From contig CAJUBT010000008.1 of NCBI GenBank assembly GCA_910584815.1, positions 1 to 57,762 of the forward strand: a stretch of DNA of 57,762 bases. Reading direction: 5' to 3'. Under the pieces are notes generated by a model, which had not been told where the DNA came from, did not search any database, and saw nothing but the letters and a program-made list of their open reading frames with translations. Shown piece after piece: positions 36,674-46,060 of the stretch (positions are counted from its first letter, which is position 1; the number at the start of each line of letters is the position of its first letter). Both the position numbers and the translations under genes were made by a program. This DNA comes from an uncultured Christensenella sp. GTDB lineage: Bacteria; Bacillota; Clostridia; Christensenellales; UBA1242.

Positions 36674-37804
36674 ATGCAAATGATAAAGCAAGGTTTAAAA
36701 AATTACTTAATAAGTTTAAAATATTTTTTTGTAACATTGGGTACTATGTTTTTAGGGCTTATATTAGGTGGTTCTATTATTTTTAACAACACAATTTCTG
36801 CTGGTTCAAGTTTAATAGAAGGCATTAAAGGGTTAGTTGAAAATGTTAATTTAGATTTAAACCTTTTAAGTAATAATCTTATTAATTCTATTTTAGAACT
36901 TAATTGGAACGAACCTATTTCTGCATTGCAAACCATTTTTTCAACCGATTGGTTAAATTCAATGCTATGTGATATATTAGGTACAATTTTAGGGTCCGAT
37001 TTTAACACCTTTAATACTCAAATTATGTTGTTAGTAGAATCGTTCACAACCAGTTTAATTAATAGTATAATTGTGTTTTTTATATTATGGTTATTAAGTT
37101 ATATCTTAGGCTTATTTTTAACTAAATTTTTAATAAGAAGAACAATTGTTAAGCGTAGTATTTGGAAATTTATTTTAACCTATATAATTAACGCCATACT
37201 TTCTTTTGCCTTTGCTGTTTTAACCTTTTGGTTATATATGTTATGGAGTTATAGTATTATAATTAGCCTAATAGTGCTTTTATTTGTTTTTGCTATATTC
37301 TTGCTTTTAGAGGCTTATTTAATTTATGGCTATAAAAAGGTAAATTTTGTAACAGTAGTTAATTATAAAAATATAAGAAATTATATTTTAACAAGTGTTA
37401 TAATTCTTTTAATTTCTATTTGTATAACTTTTGTTTTGTTAGCAATAAATGCATTAGTTGCTTTCTTCATCGGCATTGTTTTAGTTCCAATTTCATTAAT
37501 AGTTATAAGTTTAAATGCCGAGTCTTATGTTCAAAGTTTAGTAAAAACTTTAGTTCAAAATATGAGTGCAGAAGAAAATTTGTATGATAATAATAACATC
37601 CAAATAACAAAAAATTTTAACAATAAAAGTTTTATAAAAAATGAAGGTGATAGTACTGACAATATTTCAGAAACCATTAACAAAAATGTTTCTAATAAAA
37701 CAAACTCTAAGTTAGTAAAACCTAAACCTCAAACAAAAATAAATGGCAAAACTAATGGCAAATTAAACCCACTAAATTTAAAAAATAAGGACCCTAAAAA
37801 TTAA
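36674..37804 (+). CDS. polytopic membrane protein of unknown function
   Basis: 376 residues with about six transmembrane segments: near 17-37, 130-153, 165-190, 195-217, 235-255 and 258-280. A large loop with helices lies between the first and second. The last 80 residues are a hydrophilic Lys/Asn-rich tail, likely cytoplasmic. I recognise no family. The ribosome binding site is weak (AAAAGG); ATGs at 36674 and 36680 are both possible. It follows the HAD gene closely and is probably cotranscribed. Confidence 0.65.
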   Translation: MQMIKQGLKNYLISLKYFFVTLGTMFLGLILGGSIIFNNTISAGSSLIEGIKGLVENVNLDLNLLSNNLINSILELNWNEPISALQTIFSTDWLNSMLCDILGTILGSDFNTFNTQIMLLVESFTTSLINSIIVFFILWLLSYILGLFLTKFLIRRTIVKRSIWKFILTYIINAILSFAFAVLTFWLYMLWSYSIIISLIVLLFVFAIFLLLEAYLIYGYKKVNFVTVVNYKNIRNYILTSVIILLISICITFVLLAINALVAFFIGIVLVPISLIVISLNAESYVQSLVKTLVQNMSAEENLYDNNNIQITKNFNNKSFIKNEGDSTDNISETINKNVSNKTNSKLVKPKPQTKINGKTNGKLNPLNLKNKDPKN

Positions 37805-37928
37805 AATTAGAAACATTATATGTAAATTAAAATTAAAAAAATAATAAAGGTTTTATAATATTTAATTAATAAAATTTATTAAGCAATAAGTTAATTTAAG
37901 TTTTCAAAAAATAATAAAAAATTATCAA

Positions 37929-37967
37929 AATAAAGTTACCATTTATATAGTGGCTTTATTTTTTTAA
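37929..37967 (+). terminator. probable terminator
   Basis: Imperfect inverted repeat AATAAAG-ACCA / TGG-CTTTATT followed by T7, after the membrane protein gene. Confidence 0.55.
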
Positions 37968-38056
37968 TTGCCACTATTTTAAACTGTCAGAAATATTTTA
38001 TCACATTTTTTTTGTTATATTCATATATAATGCTAAAAGTTAAAGGGGTAGAAAAT

Positions 38057-38515
38057 ATGTTTAATTTTAATAATAGAAATAATAACAATCAAAATGGATA
38101 TAACTCACATAATACTGAGAATATAGATAATAACAATAAACCTTTAGAAAGTAATCAAAATTCTTTTAATGCTAACTCTAGTGGGTTAAGTTTTAACCAA
38201 CGCAACAGCACAAGTTTTAATAATCAAAATTTAAAACCATCAAACAACACAAATAATATTGTTAGTTTTGAGGCGCTACAAAAAGTTAGGCAAGATTTAA
38301 TAGGAGAGTTTGATGCTATTATAGAATATGATAATCATATCCACTCAAGTAATGTTAACATTGCAAAAGAAACTTGGGAAGATATACGAAACGAAGAACT
38401 TGTACATATTGGAGAATTACTTTCTTTAATGTTGTATTTGGCTCCATATCAAAAAGAACTTATTGAAATGGGTGCAAAGGAATTTGAAGAAAGATTAAAA
38501 AATATGCAAAGATAA
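38057..38515 (+). CDS. small ferritin-like protein with Asn/Gln-rich N terminus
   Basis: 152 residues from the ATG at 38057, chosen because AAAGGGG lies 8 bases upstream. Longer in-frame starts such as the TTG at 38012 lack a ribosome binding site. Residues 1-65 are Asn/Gln/Ser-rich and disordered. Residues 70-150 are helical with the ferritin-like motifs LIGEFDAIIEYDNHI and WEDIRNEELVHIGELLSLM (ExxH). Similar proteins in Clostridia are rubrerythrin-like or encapsulin-cargo-like ferritins. A role in iron handling or oxidative stress is an inference; no encapsulin gene is visible here. Confidence 0.7.
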   Translation: MFNFNNRNNNNQNGYNSHNTENIDNNNKPLESNQNSFNANSSGLSFNQRNSTSFNNQNLKPSNNTNNIVSFEALQKVRQDLIGEFDAIIEYDNHIHSSNVNIAKETWEDIRNEELVHIGELLSLMLYLAPYQKELIEMGAKEFEERLKNMQR

Positions 38516-38576
38516 TTTTTAAAAGATTTATTTTCTTAGCTATTAATATTCTAGTTTTTTTAAGCTTAAGATAATC

Positions 38577-38612
38577 AAAAAAAACAATTCTATTTTTAGA
38601 ATTGTTTTTTTT
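38577..38612 (+). terminator. terminator after the ferritin-like gene
   Basis: Perfect inverted repeat AAAACAATTCTA / TAGAATTGTTTT followed by T-run. Confidence 0.85.
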
Positions 38613-38812
38613 TGATAATGAATGATTGTCGTTTAAATTTATTAAAATTAAAAAGATAGTTTTGTAAAGCATTTATTTATATTTAAATTTATTTTTTGCT
38701 AACATATTTTTTAAAAAATATATTTATAAAATTTTTTTAATTGCAGGTTATAAATAGTTAACCGTATTATAATTTTTTTAATAATTTATGCATAGGTTAA
38801 ATGTTTAATTAG

Positions 38813-39496
38813 TTATCTTGTTGGCATTTTAAAATCTTTTAATGCTTTGTTTAAATAGTCATTCAAAGGTTTCATTGCTTTAAAAACGGCAATTGCTTTT
38901 GTGATCAATGCATTGTCATCGCAAATTTCGTTGTCGGGAAGTAAAAATTCAACATACCAAGATTTATATTTTAAATATTCTGCCTGTGAATGATTTTTAT
39001 CATAACCATTTGGAACATTTTTTAAGGAACTACCTTTAACAACAAAATATTTTTTAAATTCTTCATTATTAATAATTTCTTCCCATTCAGCTGGATTTTT
39101 TGTTATGTAATCTCGAACCATTTTAGTGGCATCTGAAAACATATCAGTAAATAACCCTCCGCCTAAAAAAGAATTACCATCAGGTTTTATCATAATGTAG
39201 TAACCAACAGGAATTGGCAGTTTACCCATAGATGAAATATGTGCCCTAAATGCAGGATTATATGGCGATTTATCATAACTAAACCTTGTATCTCGAACAA
39301 GTTTAAATGTAAGTTCCTTTGGAACATTATGTAAAATACTTTTGTCAAAGGTGCCAATGCCATAAATAAGTTCCTGTAACAATTCTTCAAATATTGCGGT
39401 CGCTTCCTGTCTTTCTTTTTTTGTGGCGGCAAACCATTCTCTATTATTGTTTTGACTTAAGTTGCTAAGATAATTTAACATAAATTTTGTGTTCAT
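38813..39496 (-). CDS. DUF2461 family protein
   Basis: 227 residues. NNNREWFAATKKE near the N terminus, the central VRDTRFSYDKSPYNPAFRAHIS, and GYYIMIKPDGNSFLGGGLF match the DUF2461 family (TIGR02453). That family has no proven biochemical activity. It is cytoplasmic and complete in length. AAGGAG precedes the ATG. It lies 61 bases downstream of a TetR regulator on the same strand, so it is probably controlled by it. Confidence 0.85.
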   Translation of the reverse strand: MNTKFMLNYLSNLSQNNNREWFAATKKERQEATAIFEELLQELIYGIGTFDKSILHNVPKELTFKLVRDTRFSYDKSPYNPAFRAHISSMGKLPIPVGYYIMIKPDGNSFLGGGLFTDMFSDATKMVRDYITKNPAEWEEIINNEEFKKYFVVKGSSLKNVPNGYDKNHSQAEYLKYKSWYVEFLLPDNEICDDNALITKAIAVFKAMKPLNDYLNKALKDFKMPTR

Positions 39497-39557
39497 TTTA
39501 AATTCTCCTTTATTAATTAATTATTTAATATTTTGTAATTATTTAAAAACTTTTTAC

Positions 39558-40106
39558 TTAAATTTTAATAAAGGCATTATAGCCTTTTTTTATAAATTCT
39601 GCTATTTCTTCATCGGCAATGTTAGCCCCTCCTGTTGCCATCATAGTTGCAACACCGTGTGTAAACACAATTAGCATTATATAAACTTCTTTAATTTTTT
39701 CTTGTGAAAGCGAAAGTTTTTCTGCAAGTTCTATGGTCGCTTGCTTATCGCCAATCCATTCATATATGTCGTTAAAACTGTTTAAACCATTTAGTTTTTG
39801 TAAAAACAATAATTTAAATAAATTTGTTTCATATTTAGCAAATGCAACATTGGCATTAGCCATACTTTCTAAAACATCGCCACTACCAATTCGAGAATAT
39901 ATAAATTTATTATAAAACTTCATTGCCTCTTCATAAATTGCTTGTTTTAGCGTTTCCATATTATAAAAATAACTATATATTGGTTGAACAGAGAAACCCA
40001 TTTTAGTTGCAACACTTCTGGCATTAACGGCTTCAAATCCAATATCTCTAACCATTTGTAATGCAACTTTTAAAATTTCTTCCTTATTCACAATTTGCTT
40101 TGGCAT
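39558..40106 (-). CDS. TetR-family regulator
   Basis: 182 residues from the ATG at 40106, which has AAGGAA 8 bases upstream; a TTG at 40142 would add 12 residues without a site. Residues 8-55 form the TetR helix-turn-helix (EEILKVALQMVRDIGFEAVNARSVATKMGFSVQPIYSYFYNMETL). The rest is the helical ligand and dimer domain. It probably represses itself and the downstream DUF2461 gene through a 12-bp palindrome just upstream. The ligand is unknown. Confidence 0.85.
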   Translation of the reverse strand: MPKQIVNKEEILKVALQMVRDIGFEAVNARSVATKMGFSVQPIYSYFYNMETLKQAIYEEAMKFYNKFIYSRIGSGDVLESMANANVAFAKYETNLFKLLFLQKLNGLNSFNDIYEWIGDKQATIELAEKLSLSQEKIKEVYIMLIVFTHGVATMMATGGANIADEEIAEFIKKGYNAFIKI

Positions 40107-40129
40107 ATTTAATTCCTTATTATTACATA

Positions 40130-40141
40130 TGTTATATAACA
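40130..40141. promoter_or_regulatory. candidate TetR operator
   Basis: Perfect palindrome TGTTATATAACA located 24 bases upstream of the regulator's start codon, the usual place for an autoregulatory site. Confidence 0.45.
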
Positions 40142-40472
40142 AGCGTTATTTTACAAACATTATTATAAAAAGTCAACATTTTCTTATATAAAAATAAAAT
40201 TAAACTTTTTATAATTAAAGTTTAATAGAGCTAGGCTTCATTTGTTTGACTATAGAATTTTAAACATTAAGTTTACTATAAAACCATTTTACTTTCATTT
40301 AAAAAGTTTAGGGTAGCAGTAAATTAGTATTTTTTAAATTTTAAAAATATAACAAAGATTGGCTAAAATTTAATTTCTTATTTTGTTTTTTATTTTTACT
40401 TTTTAAAAATCATAAATGGTTTAAAGTTTAATATTATTATAAAAAAAATTACATTAAAAATTAAGTTTATAA

Positions 40473-40516
40473 AAATAAAACGAACCAGTATTTTTAAACA
40501 GGTTCGCTTTATTTTT
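40473..40516 (-). terminator. terminator of tRNA-Arg
   Basis: Inverted repeat AAATAAAACGAACC / GGTTCGCTTTATTT on the minus-strand exit side of the tRNA, with a T-run in that direction. Confidence 0.75.
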
Positions 40517-40518
40517 TA

Positions 40519-40595
40519 TGGTGCACCCTAAGGAGTTCGAATCCCTAACCTTTGGTTCCGTAGACCAACGCTCTATCCAGTTGAGCTAAGGGTGC
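40519..40595 (-). tRNA. tRNA-Arg (anticodon ACG)
   Basis: On the minus strand the acceptor arms GCACCCT and AGGGTGC pair and the CCA end is encoded. The D arm contains AGCTCAACTGGATAGAGC. The anticodon stem TTGGT/ACCAA encloses loop CTACGGA, giving ACG, which is normally deaminated to ICG and reads CGU/CGC/CGA. The T arm GGATTCGAACTCC is present. Confidence 0.95.
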
Positions 40596-41154
40596 ATAAA
40601 TAATATTTTTATCAAACTATTGGTTATTGTAATAAAAATAATATAAGAACTTAAAGTAAAGATTTATGTTTTAGTAGTATTATTAATTAAAATTTTTTAA
40701 TGTAATAAAATTTTAAAGGAAATATATCTATAAATTATTATATAGCATAAATTAAGTTATTGCAAATTTTTATTTAGTATATTAATAATTTTAATTAAAT
40801 AACAAACCATAATATAGAAATTTGTTTATAGTTATAAGTTAGGTTAATAGGGAATAATAAAAATAATTGTCTTTAAATTTACAACTAAATTTGTTATAAT
40901 ATATTTATATATCTATTATATAAAACAAAAATTAATAATTCTATTTAAACTCAACCAGTTTATTTTATCATTAAAGTTTTAATAAATCAAGTATCTTTAT
41001 TTATTTTTCTTTGTTCTAAGTTAAAATTGTTATAGGTTGCACAAAAATATATAAAAAACAATAAAAAAATTAAGTTTGCACTTGAATTATTTTATAAAAG
41101 GTGTAGAATAAATACAATTACCAGAGTTTTTTAATAAAAAGGTGGTGTATAAAT
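40596..41154. other. AT-rich intergenic region
   Basis: About 560 bases between tRNA-Arg and the nucleotidyltransferase gene. It must hold promoters for both. I see no ORF or conserved RNA; it ends in AAGGTGGTG, the ribosome binding site. Confidence 0.45.
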
Positions 41155-42639
41155 ATGGTAGATTTAACAACCGCAGTTATTATGGCTGGTGGCAAAGGCA
41201 CAAGGCTTGCTAGTGTAACAGGTGTGTTGCCAAAACCAATGGCTAAAATTAGAAATTTAGAACAAACTGGGCATAGTTTAGATGCAGATGATACTATTCT
41301 AGCGCATCAAATAGATTTATTGTCGCAAGAAGGCATAACAAATTTTATTCTAGTAGTGGGCAATAAAAAAGGCTTCATTCAAGATGCCTTTACAGATGAG
41401 AAAATTAATGAATTATTACCTGATAGAAACATTTCTATTAGGTACTTTGAAGAGCAAGAGCAGAACCCTTTAGGTACAGGGGGCTCTTTTTGTTCTAAAG
41501 ACCTTCAACGAATGATTGGTCAAGATGACTTTTTATTAACTTACGCTGATGTACTGTTTGATATAAATATTCAAGATATGTTTAAGTTCCATAAGCAAGA
41601 AGGTGCAGATGCAACAATGTTAGTTGGTGCTTGTAAGGAACCAGATGATAGAGTTTTGTGTTGCCTAGGTGATGATGGTAGCGAAATTACAAGGCTTATA
41701 CCTAAACAAGGGAAAGGAGAAGCTCCAAGAGGATGTGCATTTCCTAACATTGCAAGGAATGGAATTACAATTTTTAATTCAAGTTTATTTGAAACTTTAC
41801 CACAAGAATGTACTTATATGGATATGGAAACCGACATTTTAACTCCTATGGTATATAATCCTAAATACAAAGTTTGTGCTTGGAAAACTCCTTGTTATGT
41901 AAAAGACATTGGAACAGTTGACAGATACTTTGAAGGAGTTTCAGATTTACAGGAGGGTATTCCTCAAGCTAAAAATCCTGCAAAAACAGAACAGTCTTGC
42001 GTTATATTTAGAGAACAAGATTTAATTAACGATGGAAAGTTAGACATTGATTCCGCAAGGGCAATAGAAGAACTTAACGAAAAGGGTGTTATTGTTGGTT
42101 TACAATGTGTTGAAAAAGTTTTGCCAAAAGAAACAACCATAGGGGAAATGGCAATTGACACCGCTCTTAATCGTCAAGGTAAAGGCGCTTTTGTTAACTT
42201 TAAATTTGGTGAAGAAGACATTGCTCCATTAGTTAAGGCTATGGAAGAATGGAATATTTCTCAGGAAAGAACTTATGTTATAGAAAATGCCATAGGTTAT
42301 GGATATTTAGTTTCCAATTTTTCAAAAGGGGACCAATCTTTTCAATTATCTCCAATTTCTGCTACTTATCAAATTTTACAAACAATAGAAAATCAAAAAA
42401 CTCAACAAGAATTAATGCAACACGATTCGCAAGTGTTTGGAGAACTACAAACTATGTTTGGCATTTCTCAGGAAGATACTACTATGAATACAGAGGAAGT
42501 TACAGATATGCCAGTTGACATTGCAGCTATAGAAAATATTGGAAGAGAACATACTTCATACGGTGAAACAAATGCTGCACAAGATGTTAGACTTATGCAG
42601 TCTGTTCTTCAAGGACCTGTTGAAGATATGAACAAATAA
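41155..42639 (+). CDS. sugar-phosphate nucleotidyltransferase with a HAD-like C-terminal region
   Basis: 494 residues. Residues 1-240 are an NTP-transferase domain: AVIMAGGKGTRLASVTGVLPKPM, NPLGTGGSF, LTYADVLFD (metal-binding Asp) and VKDIGTVDRY. It would make an NDP-sugar for surface polysaccharide. From about 280, SCVIFREQDLINDGKLDIDSARAIEELNEKGVIVGL resembles the start of a histidinol-phosphatase-type HAD domain, as in HddC/GmhB fusions. The DxD nucleophile pair, however, reads ExD (FREQD), so phosphatase activity is doubtful. The last 100 residues are acidic and Gln-rich. AAGGTGGTG ribosome binding site. Not GlgC: the GlgC-specific motifs are absent. Confidence 0.7.
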   Translation: MVDLTTAVIMAGGKGTRLASVTGVLPKPMAKIRNLEQTGHSLDADDTILAHQIDLLSQEGITNFILVVGNKKGFIQDAFTDEKINELLPDRNISIRYFEEQEQNPLGTGGSFCSKDLQRMIGQDDFLLTYADVLFDINIQDMFKFHKQEGADATMLVGACKEPDDRVLCCLGDDGSEITRLIPKQGKGEAPRGCAFPNIARNGITIFNSSLFETLPQECTYMDMETDILTPMVYNPKYKVCAWKTPCYVKDIGTVDRYFEGVSDLQEGIPQAKNPAKTEQSCVIFREQDLINDGKLDIDSARAIEELNEKGVIVGLQCVEKVLPKETTIGEMAIDTALNRQGKGAFVNFKFGEEDIAPLVKAMEEWNISQERTYVIENAIGYGYLVSNFSKGDQSFQLSPISATYQILQTIENQKTQQELMQHDSQVFGELQTMFGISQEDTTMNTEEVTDMPVDIAAIENIGREHTSYGETNAAQDVRLMQSVLQGPVEDMNK

Positions 42640-42656
42640 TTTTTGTTAAAAATAAA

Positions 42657-42698
42657 AAAAAGACAAGGCAAAACCGTTTTAAATGTCTTGTTTTTTTA
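42657..42698 (+). terminator. terminator after nucleotidyltransferase gene
   Basis: Stem AAGACA / TGTCTT with an inner AAAAC/GTTTT pair, then T7. Confidence 0.65.
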
Positions 42699-42757
42699 TT
42701 TTCTAAATTGTATAATTTTATTATTATTGTTTTATTTTAAAGGGAGAATATATACAA

Positions 42758-43645
42758 ATGATTGATATGCACATTCACACAAAAAATTCAGATGGAATTT
42801 ACAATGTTGCAGAAATTTTAGAAATGGCAGAACAAAAGAAATTAGACTATATTTCGTTTACAGACCACGATAGAGTAAGTGCTTATGAAGAATTAAAAGG
42901 TATTGCAAAAAAAGCAATTTTTTCTGGCAAAATTATTCCTGGATGTGAACTTAGGTTTGTTTACGATAAAACACAATTTGAAGTTTTGTGTTATGGTTAT
43001 GATTATGATAAATTTAGTAAATCTTATTATGTTTCAGTAGATGCCTATATAAACATTAAAAAAGGTATTTTAAAAAATTGTCTTGAAAAGGGTAAACTTC
43101 TTGGGTTTGTATATAATAAAATAGAATTTCACCCAGAAACAAAACCTGAAAAAGATTTTTATATGGAAATTATAAAACACGAAGAAAATTTGCCAATTCT
43201 TCAAAAATATGACATTAAACATTCAGGTGAATTTTTTAGAAAACTTATTGCAAATAAACAAAGCCCAATGTTTTTTGATGCCACCGATTATTCTTTGAGT
43301 TTTGATGATGCTGTGGATTTTGTTCACGAATGTGGTGGAATTGCAGTTTTAGCACATCCATTTGGCGTTTATCAAATAGAAGACCCTAAAAAACTTTTAA
43401 GCGAACTCCTAGCAAAAAATAAATTAGATGGTTTAGAATGCTGTCACGCGGATATTACTACAGAACAAAGCGAGTATCTACTTGATTTATGTAAAAAACA
43501 TAATTTAGTATCTACAGGTGGAAGCGATTTTCACGGTTATCCTGGTCAATCTTTTGCAAAGTGGAACAAAGGCTCAAAAGATATTGAAACTAAATTAATA
43601 GACAAATTCTTAGAAAAAATAGATAAAAGCAAAATAATAGATTAA
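42758..43645 (+). CDS. PHP-domain phosphoesterase
   Basis: 295 residues. PHP metal motifs are clear: MHIHTKNSDG at 4-13, TDHD, PGCELRF, VLAHPFG and GGSDFHG near the C terminus. The overall arrangement is like the YciV/TrpH group, which includes 5'-3' RNase/nucleoside 3',5'-bisphosphate phosphatase. It binds three metal ions and hydrolyses phosphoesters in the cytoplasm; the substrate is not shown. AAAGGGAG precedes the ATG. Confidence 0.85.
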   Translation: MIDMHIHTKNSDGIYNVAEILEMAEQKKLDYISFTDHDRVSAYEELKGIAKKAIFSGKIIPGCELRFVYDKTQFEVLCYGYDYDKFSKSYYVSVDAYINIKKGILKNCLEKGKLLGFVYNKIEFHPETKPEKDFYMEIIKHEENLPILQKYDIKHSGEFFRKLIANKQSPMFFDATDYSLSFDDAVDFVHECGGIAVLAHPFGVYQIEDPKKLLSELLAKNKLDGLECCHADITTEQSEYLLDLCKKHNLVSTGGSDFHGYPGQSFAKWNKGSKDIETKLIDKFLEKIDKSKIID

Positions 43646-43986
43646 CTTATGGTACTTTTTTCTAAAATAAATTTAGTAAAAATAAGTTTATTACATTGTA
43701 ATTAAAATTACATAGAATCATTTAACAGAAATTATTAAAATGCTTTGTGGAATAGAAACTAAAAAATACTAAGAACTTATAAATATAAATAGGTTAAGGT
43801 GTTAATTCTTTAAAAAATAATTATAATTTTTTGCTTCTTTTTAATTTTTAAATTAGTTAAGATTTATGTTAATTTGATTTTTAAACTATTTGTTTATTAT
43901 AACTCAAAACTGCAATCAGTAGAGTGTGCTTGTTTCAATATGTTAGTTACTTTTAAAAAAAATAAATAATAAAGGTTTTTAAATTT
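43646..43986. other. AT-rich intergenic region
   Basis: 341 bases of A/T-rich sequence between two phosphoesterase genes. No defined element recognised. Confidence 0.45.
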
Positions 43987-44433
43987 ATGGTTAAAATTAT
44001 CGTTTTAAGTGATTCTCACGGAAATAAAAAAAATTTAGAAAGTTTACTTGAAACCTCTAACTATAATTATGTTTATTATTTGGGCGATGGTTTAAGGGAT
44101 ATAGAAAACTTTTGTGAAACCAATATTAAAAAAGTTTGTGGCAATTGTGACCATTTTTCAAACGAAGCAGTTACAAGATATGAGAAACTGGAAGGTTTTA
44201 AAATTATGTTAACTCACGGTCACGATTTTAAAAGTAAGTTTACCAAAGCATTAATGTTAGAAAATGCAAAAAATAATGCTTGCGATATTGTATGTTCAGG
44301 GCATACTCATAAACAGGGTATGGAATATATTGATGGTATTTTATTTATAAATGGTGGTGCGTTTAAAAATAATCAATATGCTGTTTTAACTCTACAGCAA
44401 AATCAATCTCCGCAGGTAGAGTTCTTTAATTAA
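43987..44433 (+). CDS. YfcE/MJ0936-family metallophosphoesterase
   Basis: 148 residues. Calcineurin-like metal ligands are all visible: LSDSHGN (5-12), YLGDG, CGNCDH, LTHGHDF and CSGHTHK, with a closing FINGGAF. These small enzymes hydrolyse phosphodiesters with a Mn-type dimetal site. The physiological substrate is unknown. The ribosome binding site AAAGG is weak. Complete length for the family. Confidence 0.88.
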   Translation: MVKIIVLSDSHGNKKNLESLLETSNYNYVYYLGDGLRDIENFCETNIKKVCGNCDHFSNEAVTRYEKLEGFKIMLTHGHDFKSKFTKALMLENAKNNACDIVCSGHTHKQGMEYIDGILFINGGAFKNNQYAVLTLQQNQSPQVEFFN

Positions 44434-44440
44434 ATTATTT

Positions 44441-44476
44441 AAAACATATAGCAAAGCCTTGTTATATGTTTTTTTG
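44441..44476 (+). terminator. terminator after yfcE-like gene
   Basis: Inverted repeat AACATATAGCAA / TTGTTATATGTT with one wobble pair, then T7. Confidence 0.8.
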
Positions 44477-44697
44477 TTATAGAAAGTTAAACCTTTTCTT
44501 TAAGTAGCTTTTAATGTATTTTATAGTTTTTATTTGTGCATTTAAATATAAATAAAATATTAAATATCTTTTAATTAAATTTGCTTTTTCTATTATGCTT
44601 TTAACCTTTTATTATGTCGTAAATAATTTTAATTAAAAACTACTTTTAAAATTTATTATAATAGAATTACTTTAAAAATGTTTTATTATTAAAAAAA

Positions 44698-44738
44698 TAA
44701 AAATAGTGTTGTTAAACTTAGCAACATTATTTTTTATT
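44698..44738. terminator. hairpin with T-run in the spacer upstream of the XRE genes
   Basis: Stem AATAGTGTTG / CAACATTATT followed by T6. It may be a second terminator or the end of an unseen small RNA. The surrounding 44477-44943 is otherwise AT-rich and without ORFs. Confidence 0.5.
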
Positions 44739-44793
44739 ATAAAAATTTTAATTTGTTAATTTTACTAATAAACTATTATTCCCATAATTATTA

Positions 44794-44810
44794 ATAAGAA
44801 TAGTTCTTAT
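44794..44810. promoter_or_regulatory. candidate operator of the XRE cluster
   Basis: Inverted repeat ATAAGAA-TAG-TTCTTAT, 7-bp arms, about 135 bases before the first of three XRE genes. A second imperfect palindrome with arms GAATTTTT and AAAAATTC lies at 44861-44892, next to a possible promoter TTGATA-16-TAAAAT (44899-44926). Confidence 0.35.
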
Positions 44811-44943
44811 AAAGTTTACGCATAATAAGAGCAACTCCAATAACATTAAATAATAAATACGAATTTTTCTTATTTATTAAAAATAAAAATTCTAAAATTT
44901 GATAATAATGCGAAACTATATAAAATTATAATAAGGAGAGATT

Positions 44944-45288
44944 ATGAGGCTAAAGGAAATTAGAAAGCAAAAAGGTTTAAAACAAAATAAAGTAGCTCAA
45001 GATTTACAAATTAATGTTGTAACCTATAATGGCTATGAAACTGGGAAAAGCGAACCTAACATTCAAATTATATTAAAACTAGCAGATTATTTTAATGTTA
45101 CAACAGATGAACTTTTAGGGGCTCAAAGCAAACTTCCAACCCTTAGCGAAAAAAGTGCCTTACTTGGAAGAGTAAACCAGTTAACTGAAAACGAATGCCA
45201 CAAATTAAACATTTATGCTGAAGCACTTATGTTTGCAAGAGTTGAACATAAAGACAAAATAAATAAAATTATTAGAGATGAAGAATAA
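44944..45288 (+). CDS. XRE-family regulator, first of three tandem paralogues
   Basis: 114 residues. Cro/C1 helix-turn-helix at 1-60 (MRLKEIRKQKGLKQNKVAQDLQINVVTYNGYETGKSEPN, then DELLG). The C-terminal segment LTENECHKLNIYAEALMFARVEHKDKI is shared with the next two genes. AGGAGAG ribosome binding site. Its TAA stop overlaps the next ATG by one base, so the two are coupled. Possible regulator of itself and of the retroelement downstream. Confidence 0.88.
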   Translation: MRLKEIRKQKGLKQNKVAQDLQINVVTYNGYETGKSEPNIQIILKLADYFNVTTDELLGAQSKLPTLSEKSALLGRVNQLTENECHKLNIYAEALMFARVEHKDKINKIIRDEE

Positions 45289-45608
45289 TGAAACTAAAAG
45301 AAATAAGAAAAAAACTTAAAATAAATCAAGATGAACTTGCAAAGGTTTTAAACACAACGCAGCATACAATTTCTAATTACGAAAACAATAAAACTCAACC
45401 AAGCATAGAAGACATTGTAACTTTAGCAAAGTTTTTAAATGTAACAGCAGATGAGTTGCTTGGAATGAATGTAAATAACGAAAATTTAATTGAAAGAAAC
45501 TTGCTATTCAAAACAATTAATGGCTTAACCGAAAGTGAATGCCATAAGTTAAATATATATGCAGAGGCATTAATAACTGAAAGAGAAATATATAAAGATA
45601 AAATTTAA
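45288..45608 (+). CDS. XRE-family regulator, second paralogue
   Basis: 106 residues. N-terminal helix-turn-helix (KLKEIRKKLKINQDELAKVLNTTQHTISNYENNKTQPS, then ADELLG). C-terminal LTESECHKLNIYAEALITEREIYKDKI matches the first gene, but it is shorter at the end. It starts on the last base of the previous stop codon and ends 22 bases before the third copy. Confidence 0.88.
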   Translation: MKLKEIRKKLKINQDELAKVLNTTQHTISNYENNKTQPSIEDIVTLAKFLNVTADELLGMNVNNENLIERNLLFKTINGLTESECHKLNIYAEALITEREIYKDKI

Positions 45609-45630
45609 AAGAAACTAAAGAAGAGATAAA

Positions 45631-45993
45631 ATGAATTTAAAAGAAATACGAAAAAGAAATAAAAAGAATCAGAAAGAAGTTGCAGATTTTTTAAATGTTA
45701 TGCAATCTACCTATAGCGGATATGAAGTTGGTAGGGTGGAAATGACGGGGGAAACAATTATAAAATTATCTAACTATTTTAACGTTACAACCGATGAACT
45801 TTTAGGGGTAAAGAGAGAAGAAAAAACATTAACTCAAAAAAATACCCTTATGAATAAAATTAACAATTTAACAGAAAATGAATGTTATAAATTAAATGTC
45901 TATGCAGATGCTTTAATTATAAACAGAGAAGAACATAAGCAAAAAATTAACAAACTATTAACGGAAGAAAATGAAAAATTAACAAATTTTTAA
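45631..45993 (+). CDS. XRE-family regulator, third paralogue
   Basis: 120 residues. Helix-turn-helix NLKEIRKRNKKNQKEVADFLNVMQSTYSGYEVGRVEMT followed by TDELLG. C-terminal LTENECYKLNVYADALIINREEHKQKINKLL again shares the family signature. AAGAAGAG ribosome binding site. The operon of three ends here at a terminator, so the reverse transcriptase is transcribed separately. Confidence 0.88.
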   Translation: MNLKEIRKRNKKNQKEVADFLNVMQSTYSGYEVGRVEMTGETIIKLSNYFNVTTDELLGVKREEKTLTQKNTLMNKINNLTENECYKLNVYADALIINREEHKQKINKLLTEENEKLTNF

Positions 45994-46060
45994 GCAATTT
46001 TAAAAATTAAATTTTAACCTATAAAAAATTTATAAAATAAATAAACTTGATAAAACCTAA

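Noticed and set aside
41155..42639. glgC (ADP-glucose pyrophosphorylase) completing the glycogen pathway
   Set aside because: The nucleotidyltransferase lacks GlgC motifs, has a HAD-like C-terminal region instead of a beta-helix, and is 12 kb from the glycogen genes.
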